From NCBI GenBank assembly GCA_014204635.1, contig JACHLS010000020.1:1-46452 (forward strand): 46,452 bases of DNA, read 5' to 3'. Both the position numbers and the translations under genes were made by a program. Shown here one piece after another: positions 26,134-34,603 of the stretch. The DNA comes from Sporosarcina luteola (GTDB taxonomy: Bacteria > Bacillota > Bacilli > Bacillales_A > Planococcaceae). The first letter of the stretch is position 1. Each line of letters opens with the position of its first letter. The notes under the pieces are model-generated. The model was not told the origin of the DNA. It worked only from the letters and a program-made list of their open reading frames with translations, and searched no databases.

Positions 26134-26643
26134 ATGATTAACCGTGTCGTTTTAGTTGGCCGATTGACAAAAGATCCTGAACTCAAGTACACACAGAGTG
26201 GCATTGCGGTCACTCGCTTTACACTTGCGGTGAACCGGACGTTCTCGAACCAATCGGGAGAGCGGGAAGCTGATTTCATCAACTGTGTCACTTGGAGAAA
26301 ACAGGCTGAAAATACTGCGAACTTTTTGCGCAAAGGAAGTCTTGCCGGAGTGGAAGGCCGTATTCAAACGAGCAGCTTCGATGGACAAGATGGAAAGCGG
26401 GTCTTCATGACGGAAGTCGTGGCGGACAGCGTTCAATTCCTAGAACCGCGGAATAATGCAAGCGCAGATCGGTCTGGAGCTGCCTATGGCACATCTCAGA
26501 ACGATCAGCCGTATTATCAGAATCAGCAGCCGAACCAACAGTATCAACAATCCAATCAACAAAACTATACGCGTACGAATGATGATCCATTCTCGACAGG
26601 CGGCGGCCCGATTGAAGTATCGGACGACGACTTGCCGTTCTAA
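26134..26643 (+). CDS. ssb: Single-stranded DNA-binding protein
   Basis: 169-aa replicative SSB. An OB fold (1-110) starts MINRVVLVGRLTKDPEL. A long glutamine/asparagine-rich linker follows, ending in the acidic tip SDDDLPF that recruits replication and repair partners. Its place between rpsF and rpsR is conserved across Bacillota and couples it to ribosomal protein expression. Confidence 0.97.
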   Translation: MINRVVLVGRLTKDPELKYTQSGIAVTRFTLAVNRTFSNQSGEREADFINCVTWRKQAENTANFLRKGSLAGVEGRIQTSSFDGQDGKRVFMTEVVADSVQFLEPRNNASADRSGAAYGTSQNDQPYYQNQQPNQQYQQSNQQNYTRTNDDPFSTGGGPIEVSDDDLPF

Positions 26644-26681
26644 TTGGATGAACGTACGTAAAAGTGAGGAGGGAAAGCGAT

Positions 26682-26918
26682 ATGGCACCACGCCGTGGAG
26701 GTAAAAGAAGACGTAAAGTCTGCTATTTTACATCAAATAACATTACACATATCGATTACAAAGATACAGATCTACTTAAGAAATTCGTTTCTGAACGTGG
26801 GAAAATCTTGCCTCGCCGTGTAACTGGCACAAGCGCGAAATATCAACGTAAATTAACGACTGCTATTAAACGTGCTCGTATTATGGCACTTCTTCCATTC
26901 GTAGCGGAAGAAAGATAA
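26682..26918 (+). CDS. rpsR: 30S ribosomal protein S18
   Basis: 78-aa basic protein, beginning MAPRRGGKRRRKVCYFTSN, with RVTGTSAKYQRKLTTAIKRAR, the typical S18. The ATG at 26682 follows GAGGAGGGAA; the open frame upstream is not coding. It binds S6 and ends at a strong terminator. Confidence 0.98.
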   Translation: MAPRRGGKRRRKVCYFTSNNITHIDYKDTDLLKKFVSERGKILPRRVTGTSAKYQRKLTTAIKRARIMALLPFVAEER

Positions 26919-26934
26919 TTACATTTTAAACATG

Positions 26935-26981
26935 AACCGCCTTGTGAAACCGGTCTTACTGGTGCAAAGGCGGTTTTTTTT
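26935..26981 (+). terminator. rpsF-ssb-rpsR terminator
   Basis: AACCGCCTT (26935-26943) pairs with AAGGCGGTT (26967-26975), with an additional inner stem, and a run of eight T follows. Confidence 0.9.
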
Positions 26982-27095
26982 ACTCTCAGGGGAATACATA
27001 CTGCGCACGGAAAGGCGGCTCCAGTATGGTTGGTGCCATCTGTACGGATTGGCAACTTTTCCTGTCCACTGACTTGCTTTTCCTGCCCGCTCCCT

Positions 27096-27125
27096 TTGTA
27101 GAAACACATGTACTCATGATACAAT
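27096..27125 (+). promoter_or_regulatory. Candidate promoter of yybS-gdpP-rplI
   Basis: -35 TTGTAG (27096-27101), an 18-bp spacer and -10 TACAAT (27120-27125), about 80 bp before the yybS start. Confidence 0.5.
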
Positions 27126-27207
27126 TAGGAGGATGAGTCAATCTTAGCGAATGAATTGGAGTTCTTTCAACAGTAGAGAAGTCCACTATTGCTCCGGAGG
27201 AATGAAC

Positions 27208-28143
27208 ATGCAAGATAGTGCACGGAAAATAACATTTGGGGCGATGATGCTCGCTCTTTTTGCCATATTGCTTGCTGTATCAACATATACAATATTAAGT
27301 TTCGTGACAGCTTTTTTCATTCCACTGCCGATCATGTTATTTAGGCTGCGCACGGATAGAACAGCTTCCATTATGCTGGCTGTGGCCGGTCTGTTAATAT
27401 CCATGCTGATAGCGGGAATTGCCGCATTACCGATCGCATTGCTGTTTTTGGTCATCGGGCTATTGGTCGGTGAGCTGATCAGTAAGGGCAAAACAAAGCT
27501 CTATACCTTCATGGCAACGGCCTTAACATTGCTCGTACTCGGTATGCTGGCCTACTTGGCAGGAGTTTTTTTATTTCAAATCAATCTGGTTGACCGTGTG
27601 CTCGCCATTCTGTCAAGCTGGCAGAAAACACTATTGGATATTGGTCCACAGACTGGTACCATGTCCCGCGAATATAAGGACCTGGTTTTCGACCTATTCG
27701 CCTATTACCGGGCGACTATACCGATGATGTTCATTGTTGCGATTTTCTTTTTCTCGTTTTTCCTCATTACGTTCAACTTTTTCGTAATGAGACGGATTGG
27801 AGTAGAGGTACCGCAGTTTCCACCATTGCGTGACTTGCGGCTGCCTGTCATCACCGTATTCATTTACGGGTTGCTTCTTTTATATTCCTATTTAGGAAAG
27901 ATGGATGAAAGTTCGGGTATGTATATACTGTACATCAACGCGACACTCCTATTGCGATTCCTCTTTCTTCTGCAAGGGCTATCGCTCATTCATTACTTCA
28001 TGCATAAACTAAAAACACCTGGAATTTTGACGGTACTCCTGATATGTATGGGCATCGTCATGAGCCCTATTACAATTCTGCTCGGTTTATTTGACGCCGC
28101 TGCCAATGTACGATTATGGATTGACAAAGACCAGACGAGGTAA
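27208..28143 (+). CDS. yybS: YybS family membrane protein (DUF2232)
   Basis: About 311 aa with around eight membrane helices, beginning MQDSARKITFGAMMLALFAI. DUF2232/YybS proteins are encoded directly before gdpP in many Bacillota; some resemble the S components of ECF transporters. The start is the ATG at 27208, seven bases after GGAGG; ATG 27202 is too close and the frame is open from 27151. gdpP follows with a 12-bp gap, so they are co-transcribed. Confidence 0.85.
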   Translation: MQDSARKITFGAMMLALFAILLAVSTYTILSFVTAFFIPLPIMLFRLRTDRTASIMLAVAGLLISMLIAGIAALPIALLFLVIGLLVGELISKGKTKLYTFMATALTLLVLGMLAYLAGVFLFQINLVDRVLAILSSWQKTLLDIGPQTGTMSREYKDLVFDLFAYYRATIPMMFIVAIFFFSFFLITFNFFVMRRIGVEVPQFPPLRDLRLPVITVFIYGLLLLYSYLGKMDESSGMYILYINATLLLRFLFLLQGLSLIHYFMHKLKTPGILTVLLICMGIVMSPITILLGLFDAAANVRLWIDKDQTR

Positions 28144-28155
28144 GGGGATGAGACA

Positions 28156-30132
28156 ATGACTTCATTTTTTAGGAAAAGGGCAATCCGCTATCCATTGACG
28201 GCCTTATCTCTTCTGGGAATCATAGCGGCCATACTGCTGTTTTTATACAATTTTTGGTTCGGGCTTTTCTTTACGGTCCTTTATGTGGCTGCTATTGCGA
28301 GCGCATGGAAATTCGAGGACCAAACCTATATAGAAACCGAAAAACATATTGAGTCCTTGTCCTACAGAATGAAAAAGGTCGGGGAGGAAGCACTGCTTGA
28401 ACTTCCGATCGGCATTATGCTGTTGAATGATAAACATGTCGTCGAATGGGCGAATCCCTATGTGATGAAAGTCTTTCACAAGGAAACGTTGGTCGGGGAG
28501 GATATCTATGACCTTTCTGATGAATTCCATCCTATTATAAAAAACGAATCGCCCGATCAAGTGATTATCCATTTGGATGATGGTTCGTATAATGTCGTTT
28601 ATAAGGCGGAAGAAAAACTCATCTATCTGTTTGACGTGACAGAGCAAGTCGAAATCGAGTCGCTTTATTATGCAGACCGTACTGTACTAGGCATCTTGCT
28701 CGTCGATAATTATGATGAGTTGGCCCAGACGATGGATGACCAGACAAGAAGCCAAATCAACTCTCTTGTCACATCGCTTGTCAATAGTTGGGCAAATGAA
28801 AATGGAATCTTTGTTAAACGGATCGCTTCGGATCGCTTTCTGGCCGTTTTCAATGAAGCTTCATTAGCGAAGCTTGAAAAAGCGAAATTTTCCATTTTGG
28901 ATGATATCCGGGAGAAAACTGCTAAACAGAGCACGGGACTGACGTTAAGCATCGGGGTCGGCACGGGATCAGCTTCTTTAACAGAACTTGGTGAGCTTGC
29001 ACAATCAAGTTTGGACTTGGTTCTCGGACGAGGAGGCGATCAGGTTGCAATCAAGCGTGCGGACGGAAAGTTGAAATTTTATGGCGGGAAAACAAATCCA
29101 GTGGAAAAACGGACGCGTGTCCGGGCCCGGGTCATTTCCCACGCGTTGCGTGACTTGATCCAAGGAAGTGACAAAGTATTTGTCATGGGTCATAAAATGC
29201 CAGACATGGACGCCATTGGCGCGTCTATCGGAGTTCGGAAAATGGCTCGGATGAACAATATCGAAGGATATGTCGTCTACAACCCGGATGAGTTGGATGG
29301 CAGTGTCACCCGATTAATGATGGAAATCGAGCAGGACGAAGAATTGCATGCCCATTTCATTGATCCGGATGCCGCACTGTCGATGCTGACCGAGAGATCG
29401 CTTGTCGTCGTAGTCGATACGCATAAGCCGAGCATGGTCATTGATGAGCGGTTAGTCGAACGGGCGGAGAAGCTCGTTGTTATTGACCATCACCGACGCG
29501 GTGAGGAGTTTATTAACAACACGATGCTCGTTTACATGGAGCCGTATGCGTCTTCCACAGCAGAACTAGTAACAGAATTGGTGGAGTATCAGCCAAAGAA
29601 TGAGAAGTTGACAATGCTAGAGGCAACAGCATTACTGGCTGGAATTGTCGTCGATACAAAAAGCTTTACATTGCGGACCGGTTCGCGCACATTCGAGGCA
29701 GCATCCTATCTGCGAACGAACGGCGCCGATACAGTACTTGTCCAACGGTTGTTGAAAGAGGATATTTCCACTTATATTGAACGGTCCAAATTGATTGAGA
29801 CGGTTGATTTATCAAAGAGTGGAATTGCCATCGCCAAAGGCCGGAATGACGTGACCTATAGTTCGGTCTTGATTGCGCAAACCGCTGACATACTATTAAC
29901 AATGCAAGATGTCATCGCATCATTTGTCATTGCACCGCGGGCGGATGGAAAGATTGGCATTAGCGCCCGGTCACTCGGGGAGCTGAATGTCCAGCTCATC
30001 ATGGAAGAGCTCGGAGGAGGAGGCCATTTAACAAATGCCGCCTGCCAATTGGGTGTAGAAACAGTAGAGGAAGCGGAACAATTATTACAGACCGCTATTT
30101 CCAATAAAGTAGAAAGGGGAAATACAGAATGA
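28156..30132 (+). CDS. gdpP: Cyclic-di-AMP phosphodiesterase GdpP
   Basis: 658-aa membrane enzyme that hydrolyses c-di-AMP to pApA and so tunes potassium and osmolyte uptake and cell-wall stress responses. Two membrane helices (about 14-32 and 34-52), a PAS-like domain (about 80-150) and a degenerate GGDEF domain (about 170-300) precede DHH/DHHA1. Catalytic motifs are GHKMPDMDAIG (around 345-355), DHH (444-446) and GGGGH (around 620-624). The stop overlaps the rplI start (ATGA). Same place as yybT in B. subtilis. Confidence 0.96.
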   Translation: MTSFFRKRAIRYPLTALSLLGIIAAILLFLYNFWFGLFFTVLYVAAIASAWKFEDQTYIETEKHIESLSYRMKKVGEEALLELPIGIMLLNDKHVVEWANPYVMKVFHKETLVGEDIYDLSDEFHPIIKNESPDQVIIHLDDGSYNVVYKAEEKLIYLFDVTEQVEIESLYYADRTVLGILLVDNYDELAQTMDDQTRSQINSLVTSLVNSWANENGIFVKRIASDRFLAVFNEASLAKLEKAKFSILDDIREKTAKQSTGLTLSIGVGTGSASLTELGELAQSSLDLVLGRGGDQVAIKRADGKLKFYGGKTNPVEKRTRVRARVISHALRDLIQGSDKVFVMGHKMPDMDAIGASIGVRKMARMNNIEGYVVYNPDELDGSVTRLMMEIEQDEELHAHFIDPDAALSMLTERSLVVVVDTHKPSMVIDERLVERAEKLVVIDHHRRGEEFINNTMLVYMEPYASSTAELVTELVEYQPKNEKLTMLEATALLAGIVVDTKSFTLRTGSRTFEAASYLRTNGADTVLVQRLLKEDISTYIERSKLIETVDLSKSGIAIAKGRNDVTYSSVLIAQTADILLTMQDVIASFVIAPRADGKIGISARSLGELNVQLIMEELGGGGHLTNAACQLGVETVEEAEQLLQTAISNKVERGNTE

Positions 30133-30575
30133 AAGTAATCTTTTTGCAAGACGTCAAAGGAAAAGGAAAAAAGGGCGAAGTGAAAGAGGTATCTGTCGGA
30201 TATGCGCAGAACTTCCTTCTTAAAAATAAGTTGGCGGTGGAAGCGACATCAGCCAACATGAGCCAATTGGAGGGCCAGAAGAAACGGGCCGAAAAAGATG
30301 CCGCTGCGGAACTGCAAGCGGCAAAAGATTTGAAAGCAAAAATTGATGATATTACAGTTGAGATGAAAGCGAAATCGGGGGAAGGCGGCCGATTGTTCGG
30401 TTCTATCACGACAAAACAAATTGCAGATGCACTGGAAAAGACGAAGAAGCTGAAAGTGGACCGGCGCAAGATGGAATTACCGGATGCTATCCGTTCCCTT
30501 GGATATACGAATGTGCCAATCAAATTACATCCTGAAGTTACAGCTACGCTCAAAGTGCATGTAACCGAAGAATGA
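30129..30575 (+). CDS. rplI: 50S ribosomal protein L9
   Basis: 148 aa. The N-terminal domain MKVIFLQDVKGKGKKGEVKE, a long connecting helix and the C-terminal rRNA-binding domain with LFGSITTKQIADAL are typical of L9. The start overlaps the gdpP stop by four bases; dnaB follows after 19 bp. Confidence 0.98.
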   Translation: MKVIFLQDVKGKGKKGEVKEVSVGYAQNFLLKNKLAVEATSANMSQLEGQKKRAEKDAAAELQAAKDLKAKIDDITVEMKAKSGEGGRLFGSITTKQIADALEKTKKLKVDRRKMELPDAIRSLGYTNVPIKLHPEVTATLKVHVTEE

Positions 30576-30594
30576 TGGAAGGGACCTAATCAGA

Positions 30595-31953
30595 ATGGAT
30601 CGGATGATCGAACGGGTACCTCCCCATAACAATGAAGCGGAACAGTCAGTCATTGGTGCGATCTTCCTTGATCCGCAGGCGCTAATCACTGCGTCCGAAA
30701 TCTTGTTGCCTGACGATTTCTATCGGACTGCCCATCAAAAAATCTTTAATACGATGGTCATCTTAAGTGATCGGGGACAAGCGATCGACGTAGTTACAGT
30801 GACCGAGGAACTGTCTGCGAAAAAGGAACTCGAAGATGTCGGCGGGATCTCTTATTTGACTGAAATTGCAAATTCGGTCCCGACTGCAGCAAACATTGAA
30901 TACTATGCCAAAATCGTGGAAGAGAAAGCACTTCTCCGCCGATTGATCCAGGTGGCCACAACCATAGTAGAAGACGGCTTTACGAGAGAAGATGAAGTGG
31001 AAACGGTCTTGGCAGAAGCCGAAAAGAAAATGATGGAGGTCTCCAACCGAAAAAATTCAGGAGACTTTAAACATATTAAGGACGTTCTTGTCGACACATA
31101 TGACAATATCGAATTGCTTCATATGAGACGTGGAGAAGTAACAGGGATTCCGACGGGCTTTCGTGACTTGGACAAAATCACAGCCGGCTTCCAGCGCAAT
31201 GATCTGATCATCGTAGCGGCTCGTCCATCTGTCGGTAAGACAGCCTTCTCTCTGAATGTAGCGCAAAATGTCGCAACGAAGACGGATGAAAACGTAGCGA
31301 TCTTCAGTTTGGAGATGGGGGCGGATCAGCTCGTCATGCGTATGCTTTGTGCAGAAGGTAATATCGATGCCTCAGTTATGCGGACCGGAAACCTGGAAGC
31401 GGAAGATTGGCGCAAGCTGACGATGGCAATGGGAAGCCTCTCGAATGCGGGAATATTCATCGACGATTCTCCCGGTATCCGGATTAATGAGATTCGGTCA
31501 AAATGCCGCCGACTGCAGCAAGAGCATGGGCTTGGCATGATCATGATCGATTATTTGCAATTGATCATGGGAAGTGGACGATCGGGAGAAAACCGTCAGC
31601 AGGAAGTTTCCGAGATTTCTCGTTCCCTTAAAGCGCTCGCACGTGAACTGAAAGTGCCGGTCATTGCCCTATCCCAGTTATCTCGTGGCGTCGAACAGCG
31701 GCAAGACAAACGTCCGATGATGTCTGACTTGCGGGAATCAGGAAGTATTGAGCAAGATGCCGATATCGTAGCCTTCTTATACCGTGAGGATTACTATGAC
31801 AAGGAAACAGAGAATCAGAATATAATTGAAATCATTATTGCCAAGCAGCGTAACGGCCCAACAGGCACCGTGAGCCTAGCATTCGCGAAAGAATATAACA
31901 AGTTTTTGAATATCGACTGGAGTCAGCACCAAGCTCCAGCCTATTCAGGATAA
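30595..31953 (+). CDS. dnaB: Replicative DNA helicase DnaB (DnaC in B. subtilis)
   Basis: 452-aa hexameric helicase that unwinds DNA ahead of the replisome. The N-terminal primase-interacting domain has PPHNNEAEQSVIGAIFLDP and NSVPTAANIEYYAKIV. The RecA-like domain carries Walker A RPSVGKTAF, Walker B MIMIDYLQLI and the arginine-finger region SDLRESGSIEQDADIVAFLYR. In B. subtilis purA follows; here a terminator follows and purA is absent. Confidence 0.97.
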   Translation: MDRMIERVPPHNNEAEQSVIGAIFLDPQALITASEILLPDDFYRTAHQKIFNTMVILSDRGQAIDVVTVTEELSAKKELEDVGGISYLTEIANSVPTAANIEYYAKIVEEKALLRRLIQVATTIVEDGFTREDEVETVLAEAEKKMMEVSNRKNSGDFKHIKDVLVDTYDNIELLHMRRGEVTGIPTGFRDLDKITAGFQRNDLIIVAARPSVGKTAFSLNVAQNVATKTDENVAIFSLEMGADQLVMRMLCAEGNIDASVMRTGNLEAEDWRKLTMAMGSLSNAGIFIDDSPGIRINEIRSKCRRLQQEHGLGMIMIDYLQLIMGSGRSGENRQQEVSEISRSLKALARELKVPVIALSQLSRGVEQRQDKRPMMSDLRESGSIEQDADIVAFLYREDYYDKETENQNIIEIIIAKQRNGPTGTVSLAFAKEYNKFLNIDWSQHQAPAYSG

Positions 31954-31959
31954 TATGAA

Positions 31960-32010
31960 AGACCGCAGATAAGTTCGAGTTTTCTCGAGTTTGCCTGCGG
32001 TCTCTTTTTT
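31960..32010 (+). terminator. dnaB terminator
   Basis: AGACCGCAG (31960-31968) pairs with CTGCGGTCT (31995-32003), with an inner CTCGA-rich stem, and six T residues follow. Confidence 0.88.
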
Positions 32011-32056
32011 AATATATAACAGTAATTGGTAAAAACTAAGAGTAATTGGTTGGAAT

Positions 32057-32073
32057 AATACAAATTCATTACA
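32057..32073 (-). promoter_or_regulatory. Candidate WalR-binding site
   Basis: On the minus strand this reads TGTAAT-N5-TGTATT. The WalR consensus is two TGTWAH half-sites five bases apart, so there is one mismatch in the second half. It lies about 120 bp before a peptidoglycan hydrolase gene, the usual type of WalR target. No binding evidence. Confidence 0.4.
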
Positions 32074-32191
32074 AAAAAGGCCAATTGAACAAGAGATAGA
32101 TCGTGTATGTTAAATTAGAGAAGTGTGATAAAAGTAGGAGTCGTAGTTTGAAAATCGACTTCTTGTCGTTAGGTGGAAGGAGTCTAGTAGG

Positions 32192-33658
32192 ATGAAACGC
32201 AAGGTGGAGACGGGACAAAGTAAACGTCCATTCCAAATGAAATATAGTTTTCTAGAACCATTACATAAATTTTTTATATTATCTATCCTGTTTTGTGGCT
32301 GGAGTTTGACAACGGGATATGCCGCAGCAAAAGAAGGAAGTCTTCATACGGTTTACCATGTGTATACCAATGGAACATATATAGGGATGATTGAGGATAA
32401 GGATAAGCTCGATCGATTAAAAGAAATGAAGATCAAAGAAGTGGCAGCTGATTTCGGGAATCTTCCTCTGACAATCGGGACTGAACTATCCATCGTTCCT
32501 GAAAAAGTGTTCACCATTGGAACAGAGGAGGAAGCTGTACTCGATAAATTGGATGACGTTCTAACAGTCCAATCCGAAGCTGTCGGTGTTCAAATCGGTG
32601 ATGAAATTGCTTTCTATGTAAAAGATCAACAGGCTTACGATGAGGTGCTTCGTAAAATGAAACTCCAAGCCGTCACGGAGGAAGAACTTGCTGAGTTTGA
32701 CGCTCGTACCTCCACACAAGAACCAATACCCGATTTAAAGGAAAATGAAACCAGGATCTCAGAAATTGTCTTTAGTTCAGAAATCCAGCCTATTGATGGC
32801 TTGACGGATCCGGAAGACGTGTTAAGCGTCAACAAAGCACTGAAGCTGTTGAATAAAGGGACGTTGGAAGAAAAGAAGTACAAAGTACAATCCGGCGATG
32901 TACTGGGCTCTATAGCTTTCGCCCATGATCTTTCGACGACCGACTTGATGCATCTGAATCCTTCAATGAAGGAGGATACACTGCTCCACATTGGCGATGA
33001 GATAAATGTAACTGTACTAGAGCCGTTTGTGACTGTTGAAGTCCGTTATGAAGCAAAACAGATGGAACCGATTGCATTTAAAAAAGTGACCGAAGAGGAT
33101 AAGACAGCTTTCAAGGGCGAAGATCGATTAAAGCAACCAGGTGCCGATGGGAAGAAGATGGTGACACGGTTAATCCGCAAGCAGAACGGGACTGTTGTCG
33201 GCTCTTCCGTAACGGAGGAACATATTCTTGAAGAACCGGTCGATGAAGTGACCGTTGTCGGAACGAAGGTCATCCCTTCCAGAGGAACCGGGGAATTCAT
33301 TTGGCCGACTGTCGGCGGATATGTTTCCAGCCAGCGGGGCTACCGTTGGGGGCGAGTGCACGAAGGGATTGATATCGCACGGCCATCCTCCCGGGAAATT
33401 CTAGCTGCAGACAATGGCGTCGTCACGGATGTAGGGTATCATAGCACCTATGGAAACCGAATCGTCATTACACATAACAATGGCTACGAAACATTATATG
33501 CCCACCTCTCATCCATAGATGTGAAAGTGGGGCAAACAGTACCCCAAGGATCTCATATCGGTGTAATGGGCTCTACAGGACGCTCTACAGGCTTGCATCT
33601 ACATTTTGAAGTGTTCCAGGATGGCAGCAACGTCAATCCGTTAAGTGTGCTAGAATAA
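32192..33658 (+). CDS. LysM/G5/M23 peptidoglycan endopeptidase
   Basis: 488-aa surface or secreted wall hydrolase. A basic N-terminus and hydrophobic segment (about 27-45, ending near GYAAA) form a signal peptide or anchor. An N-terminal region of unknown fold (50-225) is followed by a LysM domain (about 229-276, YKVQSGDVLGSIA), a G5 domain (about 277-355) and an M23 zinc peptidase (about 366-488) with HEGID (H390, D394) and HLHFEV (470-472 region). M23 enzymes cut peptide cross-links in peptidoglycan. It sits alone between terminators, next to walR, where B. subtilis has purA and other genes. Regulation by WalR is plausible. Confidence 0.9.
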   Translation: MKRKVETGQSKRPFQMKYSFLEPLHKFFILSILFCGWSLTTGYAAAKEGSLHTVYHVYTNGTYIGMIEDKDKLDRLKEMKIKEVAADFGNLPLTIGTELSIVPEKVFTIGTEEEAVLDKLDDVLTVQSEAVGVQIGDEIAFYVKDQQAYDEVLRKMKLQAVTEEELAEFDARTSTQEPIPDLKENETRISEIVFSSEIQPIDGLTDPEDVLSVNKALKLLNKGTLEEKKYKVQSGDVLGSIAFAHDLSTTDLMHLNPSMKEDTLLHIGDEINVTVLEPFVTVEVRYEAKQMEPIAFKKVTEEDKTAFKGEDRLKQPGADGKKMVTRLIRKQNGTVVGSSVTEEHILEEPVDEVTVVGTKVIPSRGTGEFIWPTVGGYVSSQRGYRWGRVHEGIDIARPSSREILAADNGVVTDVGYHSTYGNRIVITHNNGYETLYAHLSSIDVKVGQTVPQGSHIGVMGSTGRSTGLHLHFEVFQDGSNVNPLSVLE

Positions 33659-33661
33659 TAA

Positions 33662-33705
33662 GAGGACAGCAAGGACGGACAACGCATGCGTGTCCTCCTT
33701 TTTAT
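33662..33705 (+). terminator. Terminator of the M23 gene
   Basis: GAGGACA (33662-33668) pairs with TGTCCTC (33691-33697), with an ACGCATGCGT palindrome inside, followed by CTTTTTATTT. Confidence 0.8.
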
Positions 33706-33751
33706 TTGTTCCAACATCCGTTGTCATTTCCTAGCGAAGTTTGATGAAAAT

Positions 33752-33765
33752 ATTCCCCGGGAAAT
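33752..33765. other. Probable Noc-binding site (NBS)
   Basis: ATTCCCCGGGAAAT matches the B. subtilis NBS consensus ATTTCCCGGGAAAT at 13 of 14 positions. It lies in the gap upstream of walR, and noc is present in this window. Confidence 0.75.
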
Positions 33766-33889
33766 ACTAGGGAAGGTAACTAGACAGCAAGCCTATCAAT
33801 GGCAATGATTAGCGCGTGCGAATTCAATGGAACAATGATAGAGTAAACTATAAGAGAGCATCGCCAACTGGCGGGAAAGGGTAGGGGCC

Positions 33890-34600
33890 ATGCAAGATAA
33901 AACGATTTTAGTTGTAGATGATGAAAAACCAATTGCAGATATAATAGAGTTCAATTTAAAGAAGGAAGGGTTCACCGTCCACTGTGCATACGATGGAGAT
34001 CAGGCATTGGAAAAGGTGGAGGAAATCCAGCCGGATATCATGCTGCTCGACATCATGCTTCCGAAGCGTGATGGCATGGAAGTGTGCCGGGAAGTGCGGA
34101 AAAAGTATGATTTCCCGATCATCATGTTGACTGCCAAAGACTCTGAAATCGACAAAGTACTCGGGCTCGAACTTGGAGCGGATGACTATGTGACAAAACC
34201 ATTCGGAACACGGGAGCTCATCGCGAGGGTGAAAGCGAACTTGCGCCGGCATTCCAAGTCTGCATCCGAAGAGCAGGAAGAGGTATCCAATGATATAGCG
34301 GTCGGCAGTCTAGTCATTCAGCCGGATGCATATTTAGTGCAAAAAAGAGGCGAAACGATCGAGTTGACACACCGGGAATTCGAATTGCTCCATTACTTGG
34401 CGAAGCATATCGGACAGGTGATGACTCGGGAACACCTGCTGCAAACCGTGTGGGGCTATGATTATTACGGTGATGTAAGGACAGTCGATGTGACGATCCG
34501 CCGTCTGCGCGAGAAGATTGAAGATACGCCGAGCCATCCGACATGGATTGTGACAAGGCGAGGGGTCGGATATTATTTGCGTGACCCAGAGCAGGAGTAA
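33890..34600 (+). CDS. walR: Cell-wall response regulator WalR
   Basis: 236-aa OmpR-family regulator, essential in low-GC Gram-positives, controlling autolysins and cell-wall metabolism. The receiver domain has the acidic pocket DDE (10-12), phospho-acceptor D54 (LLDIMLP), T81 and K103. T102 corresponds to the threonine phosphorylated by PrkC in B. subtilis. The winged helix ends RRGVGYYLRDPEQE. walK follows after 3 bp. Confidence 0.97.
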   Translation: MQDKTILVVDDEKPIADIIEFNLKKEGFTVHCAYDGDQALEKVEEIQPDIMLLDIMLPKRDGMEVCREVRKKYDFPIIMLTAKDSEIDKVLGLELGADDYVTKPFGTRELIARVKANLRRHSKSASEEQEEVSNDIAVGSLVIQPDAYLVQKRGETIELTHREFELLHYLAKHIGQVMTREHLLQTVWGYDYYGDVRTVDVTIRRLREKIEDTPSHPTWIVTRRGVGYYLRDPEQE

Positions 34601-34603
34601 CTC

